A DNA stretch of 64,000 nucleotides from Sorghum bicolor (taxonomy: Eukaryota > Streptophyta > Magnoliopsida > Poales > Poaceae). A program made the translations under genes and the position numbers. The number at the start of each line of letters is the position of its first letter. Position 1 is the stretch's first letter. The notes beneath the pieces were generated by a model. That model made no database searches. It saw only the letters and a program-made list of their open reading frames with translations, and was not told the origin of the DNA. Below are positions 50,481 through 62,400 of this stretch, piece after piece. The stretch lies in assembly GCF_000003195.3 (NCBI RefSeq), contig NC_012877.2, forward strand, positions 20,672,294 to 20,736,293. The letters are read 5' to 3'.

Positions 50481-51288
50481 AAGGTTTAGCGAGTTACTGT
50501 TCATAAGTACGTTCTAAACTAAATTTAAACCGGTTTAATAAAAGATTTTTATTTATTAATGATAATCAAGGTGTCAAACTAAGTTTTTGGAAAACTATCT
50601 AGTGTGCCATGGCCATATCCTTTATGCCCAGTTAAGAACTCTAAGGTGGCTAGTAAGTACTAACTTGGGGGTTAATGCATCATATTTTTATTTCGTCGCT
50701 CATACGGCGTGCAATAGTATGAGTACCATTCATTTGAGTGGTAATGTATGGATCAATTTTTCCTCTACGCCTCGGTAAGTGGGAGCTGTGAGAGCATGAT
50801 CGGATACACTGCCGATCTAGGGGAGTGTTGTTAGGTGCTGTGTCATGCACACATGTTTGGTGTGCTTGGGAACGGTACCGCATGTTGGGAGATTCTGTCC
50901 TGAGAGGCGATGCCGTCATTAGGGCGATGATGTGGGTAGTAACACGTCATATGCATGGACGGGGTGCCTGTGTATGTGGGGTGTATAGCTTTAAATTCTT
51001 GTCCTGCATGTTCATACTGTGGTCGGGCTGAATGAGTTTTCTGCAGGTACACTAACCACGTTCCCGCCTAGCACGCTAGTTACGTTATGAGAGAACGTTG
51101 TATGCCAGCGTATATACCGATTAGTGTTAACCTTTGTTTCTAAGTTTGTGAGATCGTAAGTCCGTGCATGCATCATGTTCATTTCATATCATTGCTTACT
51201 TTCTCCCCTTAATTTAATCTGTCCTAATTCTAAATAAGGTAATTAAAGATAATCCTCAATCTTACCCCAGGTATTCCATTTGCAGCAG
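50481..51288 (+). other. Untranslated leader of element C
   Basis: About 800 bp without coding. It ends GTATTCCATTTGCAGCAG immediately before the ORF0 ATG, with two possible AG acceptors. Confidence 0.65.
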
Positions 51289-52332
51289 ATGGCATGCACT
51301 CGGCTCACCGCTCGCAAGTCCACTGGTGGGCGGGCCCCTCGCCATCCGTTGGCAGCTAGGAGCTCGCGTCATAAGAGCAAGTTCCTGGAGGAGTTTGGGA
51401 TGCCCACCTTGCTTTGGAGGGTGCTCAGTTCGATGGGGTATCCCGAAGGAAGGGAACCTCACTACTATTGGGATAAGGAGCAGCTCGGTGACGGGACCCT
51501 AGTGGGGATCGAGGCAGTGGTCCCTACCAGTGGAGGTGACCCCGCCTGGGGTGGCTGGGTGTATGAGTCCCGAGGTGCCACGCCTTTCCACAGTGCCAGC
51601 AGGGCAGCTTTCGCAGTCCTGAGGGACCTCATGGAGAGGTTTCCGCAGGAGCTGGCCCACGCCTTCGCTGGGGTGTTTCCCTAGGGTGACCCCTACAATT
51701 CGGTGTGGGATCAGTCCGAGGTGAACGCTCTAGAGAGGAGTGCAGATGAGGACCAGCACAGTGACAGCGCAGCTATGAGTGCTATGTACGCCTTGATGAA
51801 GACCTATGGGGGCCTGGAGAGTTGTTTGGGGCGCTTGTCCGGGTCTCTTCTCACAGTCTAGGATGAGAAGCGCCAGCTGCAGCGTGAGTTCGACACTGAG
51901 GTTGAGAGGCTGCAGGCAGAGTTGGCTCGCGTGACCCGAGAGAGGGATCAGACGGTCCAGAAGAACAATGAGCTGAGCCAGGACCTGCTTGCAGTGACAG
52001 AGCAGCGAGACAGGGTGACTACTGCTCACAGGAACTACGAGCGCATGCTAGTTCATGTGCTTGGTCAGAGGAATGAAGCCTGGCACGAGGAGGACACCTT
52101 GAGGGCCCGACAGCTAGAGCTTGAGCAGCAGCTAGCTAATGCTGAGGAGTACAATGAGAACTTGCATGAGGAGATCCACCAGCAGCATAACCAGCTCCAC
52201 CCTCACCACTTGCCTGGAGCAGCTGAGCTAGACTCTGAGGACGAGATGGATGAGGATCTAGAGATAGGGGCAGTTGCTAGTGGTGATGAGGATGAGGAGG
52301 GCTCCGGCATGGACAGTGACCATAGCGAGTAG
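51289..52332 (+). pseudogene. ORF0 of element C
   Basis: Counterpart of B's ORF0 in one frame. A basic N-terminus leads to EFGMPTLLWRVL (residues ~35-46) and a Trp/Gly-rich domain (GDPAWGGWVYESRG). A coiled coil follows (about 51860-52200; LARVTRERDQTVQK), and the C-terminus is strongly acidic (DSEDEMDEDLE). TAG stops at 51682-51684 and 51859-51861 break it. The first lies near the end of the folded domain, the second at the start of the coiled coil. The function is unknown. Confidence 0.75.
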
Positions 52333-52658
52333 ATGCTAGGGCTCTAGAGCTAGTCTTTCTTCTTTTGATGATGTTGTTGCATGGCATGTCTTGTAACCTG
52401 TGCATCTGGGCTGTGTAAAACTTTATGTGATGATGCAGAAAGTCCAGTGTATGTACGCTGGCAATTTTGGATGTATGCGAACTTTGTTGGTTGTATGTTA
52501 AGTAGTCTGTTAGTGATGTTGTGTGTGTGGATGATGAATTGTTGTGCCTCTGTTTATTGTGTGAATTTATTTCCTCAGTAAATTCAGTACGGCATAATTC
52601 TACACATGTCTACCGTTGATGGCAACTCCTAACGATTGCTTATCATTGACGCATGCAG
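52333..52658 (+). other. ORF0-gag spacer of element C
   Basis: No coding sequence. It ends CATTGACGCATGCAG directly before the gag ATG, matching B's arrangement. Confidence 0.6.
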
Positions 52659-52807
52659 ATGGTGCAAACACGTGGCGGGGGTAATAGCAACCCCGGTCTT
52701 GGAGCAGGTACCTCCGGAGGTGGGGCTCGACGGAATGAGGATAGGGCACCATCACCGCCACCACCACCGCCTCCTCCATACACTGCGGACATGTTTTTCG
52801 CATAGTT
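52659..52807 (+). pseudogene. gag: Gag N-terminus of element C
   Basis: ATG at 52659 opens MVQTRGGG, a Gly/Arg-rich stretch, a Pro run and YTADMFFA. The next codon is TAG (52803-52805), where relatives would have Gln. The frame is then split by solo LTR G and resumes at 55142 with FLGSQRNMEQ-type residues. Confidence 0.8.
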
Positions 52808-53631
52808 TGAAAGGTCCTTGTTTGGTTTTGGTAATTGAGTGACAACTTAGGTGGACTAATAGTGTTTATGTGAGATACACAGGAGATTAGTCCACAGGTG
52901 ATGATGTGATGATGGAGGAGCTCATTGCATATGAGACATGACATGGAGTCATGTGACCAAGGTGGAGAAGATCATGATGAGGCTTGGCTCGATGGACCAG
53001 TTGCAAGAGTGAAGGGCAAGTCAGAGGCTTTGAAGCGAGGGACCGCGTGTGACGGTGAAGCTTGAGCAAGACTTGGCGCTGATGGACCGAGGCAATGGTG
53101 AAGAGTAAGTGAGGTCAAGATCGATGAACCAATACGGTCACGTGATGATATGAAGTGGATCATATCATTTGGTGATTGCTTGATGCATGTGTTGCATCAA
53201 CATTGGAGGAGTTGGAATGGAAAGCGCAAGGCAAAGGTATAACCTAGGGCTTTTCCATTTCACCGGTCATAGGTGTGTAGAGAAGTTTATGACCGGATTT
53301 AGGTTAGATGGCTGTACTATCAAGAGGGGCAAACTTCTTTGCATATCGGTCATCTAGTGCCACTTGAGCGATCTAACTTTGCATATGTGTTAGGATCAAG
53401 TGGCGTGGCAAGTTGAGAGGCTAACTCCTTTGGAAAAATGTTTGTGAAAAGCTAACACACATGCACTTTGGTGATGTACACTTGTTGGTGTTGGCACACT
53501 TTACAAAGGAGGTGGTGTTCCTAGGGTTGAGAGAGGTGTGGCACACTTGTTGATTCGACGCTTTTGAGAAAATTAAGTGCATATTTTCTATTGCGCCGGT
53601 GGGAAATTTTGGAGAAGTTGCGGGAGTGTTT

Positions 53632-54048
53632 CTCCGGACGCTAGTGTTGGCAGCACCGGACGCTGGTCCAGAGCGTCCGGTGTGTACAGCGCATCGGACG
53701 CTGGCACCGGACGCTGGGCGGTTACTGTTCAAGCGTCCGGTGGTGCGTGACGTCAGCGAGTGCGCGCGTGGAGTTTCTGACCGGTGAGCACCGGACGCTC
53801 AGGGTGCGTCCAGTGGCTTGCGTCCGGTGACCGTGCGAGTTTGCGGAGCTCTCTGCGCACGAGTCCGGTGAGCACCGGACGCGTCCAGTGTGGACTTGTT
53901 GAGCGTCCGGTGGTGCTGTGTCAGGCGCGAGCGCGAGGTAGCCGTTGGCGGCAACGGTCGTTTTCAAACGGCTAGTGACACGTGGCCGACACCTAAGCAC
54001 CGGACGCTGGGAGTTGAGCGTCCGGTGGCTCCCTGTGAGCGTCCGGTG
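53632..54048. repeat. Cluster of GCGTCCGGTG / CACCGGACGC motifs in LTR G
   Basis: At least 11 exact copies of the 10-mer, six in one orientation and five in the other, mostly alternating, plus several near copies. It is GC- and CpG-rich within an otherwise AT-balanced LTR. Paired copies could form hairpins or be repeated protein-binding sites. Confidence 0.8.
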
Positions 54049-54375
54049 CCCACCTGTTTTGCCCAGTGAAGGGGCAACGGCTAGTTTAGCCCTTGAGGTT
54101 ATAAATAGAAGTGGTGGCCGGCCTTGGCTGGGGCTGAGCACCCTTGGGACTTAGTGTCCATGCTTGGGGAGTGCTAGGAAAGCCTCTAACTCACTTGTGC
54201 TTGCAAGAGTGCGAATTAATAGCGAGTGAGTGATTCTAGTGCGTTGCATTGAGAGATTGCATCGAGTGGCACTAGGTGTTCGTGTTGCAAGCTGGTGGTG
54301 CTTGTTACTCTTGGAGGTTGCCACCTCCTAGACGGCTTGGTGGCTTGTGACTCCGTCGAAGCACGCATGGAGATT

Positions 54376-54446
54376 GTGCGGTGCTCCGGAGAAGAGATTG
54401 TGAGGGGTACGGTGCTCCAGAGAAGAGATTGTGAGGGGTACGGTGC
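54376..54446 (+). repeat. 31-bp tandem repeat in LTR G
   Basis: Two units of CGGTGCTCC(G/A)GAGAAGAG plus ATTGTGAGGGGTA, with a third partial CGGTGCTC. The two full units differ by one base. Confidence 0.85.
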
Positions 54447-55141
54447 TCACCACGTGGGAGAGTGTGACTTGCGGGTCACCACTAGCAAGAGGACCGGCGG
54501 CAACCTTGGAGCTTGTCTCAACGGGGACGTAGCTTGGTGGCAACCAAGTGAACCTCGGGAGAAAATCATCGTGTCAATATTGTTCTTCCCGTTGGTTTGC
54601 AAGTCCCTAACACAAGCTTGTTCTTACATTCATATAATTGTGCTTGTGTAGTTGCTCTTGTAATTAGTTAGCTTGTGTAGCTTGCTAGTTACCTTCTTGC
54701 TTGTGTAGCTAGAAGTAGTTCCCTTGCGTGACTAATTTGGTTTGTGTAACCTTGTTAGTCACATTGCTTAGTTTGTGTAGCTAAGTATTTTGCGCTCTCT
54801 AATTTGGCATTGATTGCCTTGTTATTGAGCATTGCTAGTGAGCTTAGGAGCTTTGTGCTTTTGCTTACTAGTTGTGTAGGAGCTCCCCGGTTTGCAAAGC
54901 ATTAGTGGCATAGGTTTGTGTGACCTTGCTTCTAGAATTGGTTAGGTGAGCTCTTGCTAAGGTAGCACCTTGTTTGCTTGTTTAGGATCTTTTACAAGGT
55001 GCTAGAGAACTTAGATAGAGGGGTGTAGTCTTGGCTAGACCGATAGTTTTAGTTCCGCTTTTGTTTCGGTTAGCCGGTGCGATAAGTATTAGAAAGGACT
55101 ATTCACCCCCCTCTAGTCCGCCATCTCGACCCTACATAGTT

Positions 55142-56345
55142 TCTGGGGAGCCAACGCAACATGGAGCAGATGCAGCGCAATATGGAAGAAGCTCTGCGCA
55201 ATATCGCTGACAATACCCACCGTGGAGATAACCAAGGCGGCCGTGAAGTCAACCAGTACAGCTCTTTCAAGGACTTCATGGACACCAAACCACCAGTCTT
55301 CAAGGAGGCATTAGAGCCGCTTGAGGCAGATGAGTGGATCAACACCATGGAGCAAAAGTTCCGTCTTCTTCGGATGACTGAAGAACTTAAGGCTGAGTAC
55401 GCGGCACATCGGTTGTAGGGACCTGCTGGGATTTGGTGGTCCCATCACCGTACCACCTACACCGAGGGAACCCCGATCACCTGGAACCACTTCACCACCG
55501 CTTTCTGGGGAAATTACATTCCTCCGGGTGTGGAGGTTGGGGAGTTCATGAGGCTGTCTCAGGGAACGAAGTCTGTGAAGGAGTATCTACACGCTTTTAA
55601 CAATCTCGCTCGCTATGCCCCCGAGTTTGTGAACACGGAGGCCAAGAAGATTGCTAGTTTCTAGAGAGGTTTGAGCCCAAAGATGCTGAAGACCATGGGT
55701 ACAGGGATCCGGGCTACCTTCAATGCTTACATCAATGACTGTCTGACCCAGGAGAACAATAACAACAACTATAGTGCATCCAAGTCTCGTAAGAGGGCTT
55801 TTGAAGCCGGGTCCTCTCAGTCTAGGGCACCAGTGGCAGGGCGACAGCAGTATCGTCCTCCTGCCCCAGGTGCTAGGTTCCGACTGCCGCAGAGAAGGAA
55901 CACCGAGCATCCAACACAGCAGAAGCCGTACAAGGTGGCAATAGCTCCTGCCAAGCCAAAAGCCATTCAAGCTACCGCACCTGCCACCAACAATACGACC
56001 AAGGGACCGTGCTACAACTGCCACAAGATGGGGAACTTTGCGAAGGAATGTCCCTACCCCAAGAGGCAACAGACAACCTACCCAGCCCGTGTGCACCATA
56101 CCTCGATAGAGGAGATCCTGGAAGGAGAACCGGTAACAGCTGGTATGTTTCCTGTCAACCAACATCTTGCAGTCGTTTTGTTTGATTCTGGATCATCGCA
56201 TTCATTCATGAGCCAAGTATTTGCACAAAAGCATGACCAGCCAGTTACTGAGTTGGGTTATGGCTATCGCATCAGCTCAGCCGGGGCTGATGTGTTGACT
56301 AACAAAACAATAACAGGGTTACCTTGGATATCAGTGGCCAAAGGT
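55142..56345 (+). pseudogene. gag: Gag C-terminal part and protease start of element C
   Basis: The frame resumes after G with a coiled-coil-like stretch (MEQMQRNMEEALRN), then the capsid region (YSSFKDFMDTKPPVF, IPPGVEVGEF, KEYLHAFNNLARYAPEF). TAG stops are at 55417-55419 and 55662-55664. The zinc knuckle reads CYNCHKMGNFAKEC, so the His of CCHC is Asn. The protease start has LFDSGSSHSFMS (Asp-Ser-Gly near 56185). A frameshift near 56315 ends the frame. Confidence 0.86.
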
Positions 56346-59300
56346 TTCGTGTAAACCTCGTAGTCATGCCAGGGCTGGTTCTGGATGTTATCATTGGAAT
56401 GAATAAGATGACTGACTGGGGTGCAGTTATAGATGCCGGAAATAGAACTCTTTTCCTCAAGGACCCGCAGGGGGAAGGTGTGCTTGAGGTCAAGCTACCT
56501 CGACGGTTAGACTTCGCTAGTCTTTCGTGTGCAGTATAGGTGGTTCCACTAGAACACATACCAGTGGTATGTGAGTTCCCTGATGTTTTTCCTGAGGAAT
56601 TGCTGGGACTTCCCCCAGATAGGGAAGTAGAGTTTGCAATCGAGTTGATACCAGGTACCGCACCAATATCTAGGAGGCCGTACCGGATGCCGCCAAACGA
56701 TCTCGCTGAGTTGAAGAATCAACTAAATGAGTTACTGGATAAAGGGTTCATCTGGCCAAGTTCGTCAGAATGGGGTTGTCCGGCGTTGTTTGTGAAAAAG
56801 AAGGATCAATCGTTGTGCATGTGCGTGGACTATCGTCCACTCAATGCGGTAACAATCAAGAATAAGTATCCATTGCTAAGGATTGATATTTTGTTTGATC
56901 AGTTGTCCAAGGCAAAGGTATTTTCCAAGATAGATTTGGGGTCCGGGTATCACCAAATCAAGATCCGTCCGCAAGATATCCCGCAGACTGCTTTTTCCAC
57001 CAGATATGGGTTGTATGAGTATCTTGTCATGTCCTTTGGGTTGACAAATGCTCCTGAATACTTCATGTATTTGATGAATTCAGTCTTTATGCCAGAGTTA
57101 GATAAGTTTGTTGTGGTGTTTATCGATGATATTCTAGTTTATTCAAAAAATGAGCAAGATCACGCCGAGCATGTGAGAGTCGTGCTAACGCGACTGCGAG
57201 AGCATCAGTTATATGCAAAGTTCAGCAAGTGTGAGTTCTGGTTGAAGAAAGTTCCTTTCCTAGGGCACATTCTGTCTGAAGAAGGGATTGCTATAGATCC
57301 GTCAAAGGTACAGGAAGTCATGGACTGGAAGGCACCAACTTCTGTCTCGAAAGTTCGAAGCTTTCTTGGTCTCGCCGGGTATTACCGTTGTTTCATACCC
57401 GACTTCTCCAAGATTGCTAAGCCAATGACCAGCTTGCTACAAAAAGATCATAAGTTTGTCTGGACGGAAGGGTGTGAACTAGCCTTCCGCACCTTGCGAA
57501 AGTTGCTAACCACCGCTCCCGTTCTAGCGCAACCCAATATCGAGAAGCCTTTCGATGTGTTTTGCGACGCATCGAAAAGTGGCTTTGGATGTGTGCTGAT
57601 GCAAGACGGCAGAGTAATACCTTACGCTTCAAGATAGTTGAGAAAACACGAAGTCAAATACCCAACTCATGACCTTGAGTTAGCAGCGGTAGTGCACGCT
57701 TTAAAGATCTGGAGGCACTATTTGCTGGGAAATAAATGTCATATCTACACCGATCATAAAAGTTTGAAATACATCTTCACTCAGTCCGAGCTAAATATGA
57801 GGCAACGAAGATGGTTGGAACTGATCAAGGATTATAATCTGGAAGTCCACTACCATCGAGGCAAGGCTAATGTTGTAGCAGACGCTTTGAGTTGCAAACC
57901 GCATTGTCAAGTGGTTCAACCTCTGTTTGAAGATGGTTTCAAACTCATGCACCCTGAAGTCTTATGTCACATACAGCTCAGTTGTTCACTTGAAAGTCAA
58001 GTCATCGAGGGTCAGAAAACAGACAAGGGTATTTTCCACATCTAAGAAAAGATAAAAAATGACCCAAAGACTCAATTCAGAGTTGATGAAAAAGGGGTAT
58101 TGTGGTTTCAGCACCGGCTGGTAGTTCCAAAGAATCGAGAATGGAAGAATCGCATCATGGATGAAGCCCATCTCTCCAAGCTTTCTATTCATCCTGGCAG
58201 TAGTAAGATGTACCAAGACCAAAGATCTCACTTTTGGTGGACCAAAATGAAGAAACAAATAGCCGCATATGTGGCCCGTTGTGACACGTGTTGTAGAGTC
58301 AAGGCTACACATATGAAACCTGCAGGTCTGTTACAATTGTTATCAGTTCTAGAGTGGAAATGGGAAGAGGTCAGCATGGATTTTATCATAGGGTTGCCGA
58401 CAACATGAAAGGGAAATGACTCGATTTGGGTCATCATAGATCGATTGACCAAGTCGGCCCATTTCATTCCAGTTAAGAACACCTACAGACCTCCTGAGTA
58501 TGCTGATATATATATGGCTGAGATCGTCAAGTTGCATGGCATTCCCAAGACCATCATATCACATAGAGGACCACAGTTCACCGCTCATTTCTGGGAGCGA
58601 ATGCATAAGAGTTTGGGGACTAGTCTGATAAGAAGCACAGCGTATCATCCCCAAACCTCGGGTCAAACGGAAAGACTCAATCAAGTGCTAGAAGATATGC
58701 TGAGGGCTTGTGTGTTATCGTCCAAGGGATCATGGGAATCGTGGTTGCCATTGTCTGAGTTCTCATACAATAATAGCTATCAAGAGAGTATCAAGATGGC
58801 CCCGTTCGAAGCTTTGTATGGTCGAAGGTGCAGGACTCCGTTGAACTGGGTTGAACCTGGTGAAAGGAGATACTATGTTATCGACTTCGTGAATGAGGTA
58901 GAGAAAAAGGTGCAAAACATACAGCAGCATATGCAGGCGGCACAATCGCGACAAAAGAGTTATGCTGATAAGAGAAGAAGGCCACTTGAATTCAATATAG
59001 GTGACTATGTCTACCTCAAGGTTACGCCGATGAAGAAAGTTCAACGTTTCCGAGTTCGAAGCAAGCTTGCACCCAGATACGTGGGACCATATCAGATACT
59101 AGAAAGAAAGGGCCCCATGGCCTACAAGATTCAGTTACCTAAAGAGTTGAGTTCGATCTTTCCAGTTTTCCACGTGTCCCAACTACGGAAATGTTTGAAA
59201 GTACCCGAGCAGAGGATTGAACCCCGAGGAATCAAAATAAAGGCAGACTTAGAGTATAAAGAGCAGCCAGTGGGTATCGTAGATACTAAGGAGCGAGTAA

Positions 59301-59479
59301 CCCAAAACAGAGTTGTTAAAACTTACAAGGTGGTGTGGAGTCATCATGATGATAGGGATGCTACCTGGGAAACCGAGGATTACCTAAAAACAGTTTACCC
59401 AAAATTTCATAAGAAATGGTTAGTAACCCAAATATCGGGACGAGATTTCCCTAAGGGGGGAAGGGCTGCAACACCCTAG
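56324..59479 (+). pseudogene. pol: Pol of element C: protease end, RT, RNase H, integrase, chromodomain
   Basis: One frame runs from the protease end (LDVIIGMNKM) through RT ([14 protein letters not shown], catalytic FIDDILVYS near 57121-57147), RNase H ([18 protein letters not shown]) and integrase (H...H...CDTCCRVK) to a chromodomain (YKVVWSHHDDRDATWETEDYL). Stops are TAG 56537-56539, TAG 57635-57637, TAA near 58043 and TGA near 58406. The second catalytic Asp of integrase is His (IISHRGPQF); the Glu (GQTERLNQ) is kept. The final TAG (59477-59479) lies 11 bases inside the 3' LTR. Confidence 0.9.
59453..59466 (+). other. Polypurine tract of element C
   Basis: AAGGGGGGAAGGGC abuts the 3' LTR start TGCAAC (TGTAAC in the other LTR). 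It overlaps the last pol codons. Confidence 0.9.
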
Positions 59480-62400
59480 GTGTTAAGCATGCACTTAGTA
59501 TCATAAAACATTCATAAGCATTCTCATCAAGCATGGCATAAGCATCACATCCCATGAGCACAATAATAACTCAAGTGTGATTTTATGTGTGCTTTATTTT
59601 AAGTGAATTAAATATGTTAAAAATATTATGCTTGTTCAGAAAAATTGTGAAATACTCAAATTAGGTTGAAATGAGTGTTAGAATATTTAAAGAGTAATTT
59701 TGTGATATTTTTGGAGCCATAGGATTTGAGAGATGGAATTTATACAAAAATCCCTAAGATAAATTTATTTAAAAACCTAGAACTGGTTTTAATCTGTGAT
59801 TCAAATTCTATTTGGAAATTGGCTTCACTTATTAAAGCAAAGTTGTAGGGAATTTCATGGGGAACAATTCTTCTTTTTACTCCAACCCCTGAAAAGTTTT
59901 GTAAAAGCTTCAAAAGTATTATTTAAACTTTTTGGAGAAACTAAATTAAAAAAAAAGAAAAGGGGACACGCGCTGCTGGGCCGACCCGCCTCCCTTTCGG
60001 ACGAGCCAGCAGCGCGGCCCGCTTCCCCCTCCCCTCTCTCTCCCGCGCGCGGCGCCCGCCTCGCTCCACCCGGCGCCGGCCACGTGGCGGCCGTACGCCG
60101 GCATTGGACGCGTCGCGGCCGACCCGCCTTCACCTGGTCGGGACGCCGCCCCGCGCGCCCAGGCCACTCCACTCCACTCTGTCGCCCGCTCTCCCCTCTC
60201 TTCTTCCTCCCCGCTCGAGCAGCAGCAGCCGCGGCGGCGCTCCGCCGTGCGCCATTGGCGCCGAAGCCCAGCGCCCAACTCCGGTCACCCGCGCCCGATT
60301 AAACCCGCCCCTAGCTCCGCCTCGACGAGCGCAACCTCGTGCGCACACTCTCGGCCGACAGCGTCCAGGTATTAGGTGAGATTTCACCGCCGCGACATGG
60401 CCGGAACTCCGGCGAGCTCTCGTTCCCCGCGAATCTCCCCCTTGCCGACCCCTTTTCTCTTTGTTTGTTCGCGCGTTGTGGTCGCCGTGCTCCCGCCAAC
60501 CCTAAGCACCCCTCCGTTCGCGCTCTATCGGCCGGAGACGGCTGGACGCCGGTGAGCAGCGCCACCGAGCTCCGCCGTGCGCCATAGCTACCGCTAGGGA
60601 CCTCCTCCGTCGATGAGATCTAGCTCAACGTGTTCGCCTTGAAGAGACGAAGCTGTAGGTGCCCTCCGCGCCACCGGAGACCTCACCGTCGGCGAGAACC
60701 GGCCGGCCGAAGTTGGCCGGAGCGCTGCATGGCTGACCCGTGGGGCCACGACCCCTGGATCCCACCTATTAGCGCCTCTGCGGGTGTGGATCCGGGTGAA
60801 TCTAACGTTTTCCGTCGGTTTTCTTAAATAAAGGTTTTCCAAAAATTGATTTAAATCTTGTAAAATCCATATCTTGAGTTCTACAGCTCCAAATCTGGTG
60901 AAATAAATTTTGATGAGCTTTATAATTCCAGATCTGTAGCTTGGTGTGATTGCATGTCATGTTTGAACAACTTTCCTGTATAAATATATTTAATCAATGC
61001 TTTTGCTGGGATTGGAAAATGCATAGTAATTAAAATATAACTCAGAAAAATATGAAACTTGTTTTGCTGGCTCTGCATGGATGATTAGTCACTGGTAAAA
61101 TTTTGCTACACATTAGTTGCTGAATAAATGAATTTATGGTGATTTAAATGCTTGCATGGCAGTGGTTTATGATTTTTAATAAATAATTGGATCATGCAAT
61201 TAATCTGGGAATTTTTGTGGGTGTTTCTTATGATAATAAGTAAAATATAAAAATATGAAATCTGCTGTTTGACACATATACCACAGTAGAGTATTTTTAC
61301 TTGTTTTTATGAATTAATCTTGTGATTTTTGTAACTCAAAATAAGTGTCTAAATATTATGAAAAATTTATGGTAGACTTTATGTTTGACTAGTAGTCTAC
61401 TGTAATTTTTGTGGAATTTATTGATAAACAGAAGTGTGTGCTATTTTGATGGGCCTAAAAATGAATAAAGAAATTATGAATGGGTATATATAGGTTAAGT
61501 AGAATAAAAGGGGTTTGGTGTATCTTTGAAGCATCTTGTGAGTTTGCTGGTTACACTTGAGGATAATTTGTAGAAGAGAAGGAAATATACTACCTTGTAA
61601 AAAGCATGACCAATTAAATTATCTATACATCATGTCATGGTCATTTGGTACCCTCTCATACAAGCATTCACCCGGGCATCTCGCACTCCACTCATGAGCA
61701 CACATGCATCATACAGGCTCGCAGGAGAACGAGGTGGGACCCGAGGAGCAGGAGGAAGCACAGGAGCAGGAACCTCTGGGAGTGTCAGAACCAGGAGAAG
61801 AGCTGCAAGAGTGCTCGAATCATAAGCCGAGCACGTTCGAGAAAGGCAAGCCTCGGAGCATTCTAAGTCTCCCTATTCTTGCTAACTTAAATAATATATT
61901 ATGCTTGTTCTACTATGTTGCATTTAAGTGGTAGGAATTGCTTGATACCGTTGATGCATATGTACTCATTGTTATCACTACTCGTTTATCTACCTTGTCC
62001 TATGTAGATAGGCACGGAGTCTATGCTTAGCCTGCTTAGTCCGGTAGAAGTCGGGTGATTTCCTATCACCTGCGAGATATAGGTGGATACTTGCTTGACT
62101 AAGTGGTGATTACTTTGGGAAAGAATAACCAAGTGTGGAATGGAATTTGAGACCGGGCAGGGTCTTATGATGGGTTGACCATAGTGCCCCTGCCTGTATC
62201 GATTAAGGACCGATCGTTGATGGCCCTCTTGTCATGTTGAACGCATGCCCCACATTTAGCTGGAAGGATAAGTCGTTCCGACCGCGAAGCCTGAGTACTA
62301 TCCGGGCTGGGAATCGGCCCGATGTACGCGTTGTATTGGTGATGGTTGAGGAGAACGATGAGGGCGCGGCGCGCAACATTGGTATACCTTGGATACCTCG

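Larger units (their letters stand above)
52808..55136 (+). repeat. G: solo LTR, probably Ty1/copia (Maximus/SIRE-like)
   Basis: 2329 bp, TGAAAGG ... CCTACA, with perfect TSD tagtt (52803-52807, 55137-55141). No internal region remains. The copia assignment is from memory of similar grass LTR ends (CACCCCCCTCTAG ... CCTACA) and is uncertain. It holds a cluster of GCGTCCGGTG motifs (53632-54048), a 31-bp tandem repeat (about 54380-54446) and GCTTGTGTAGCT-type repeats (54640-54900). Confidence 0.85.

Noticed and set aside
53220..54660. Cellular gene between the two gag parts of C
   Set aside because: The segment is a solo LTR with a perfect TSD and shows no coding motif.
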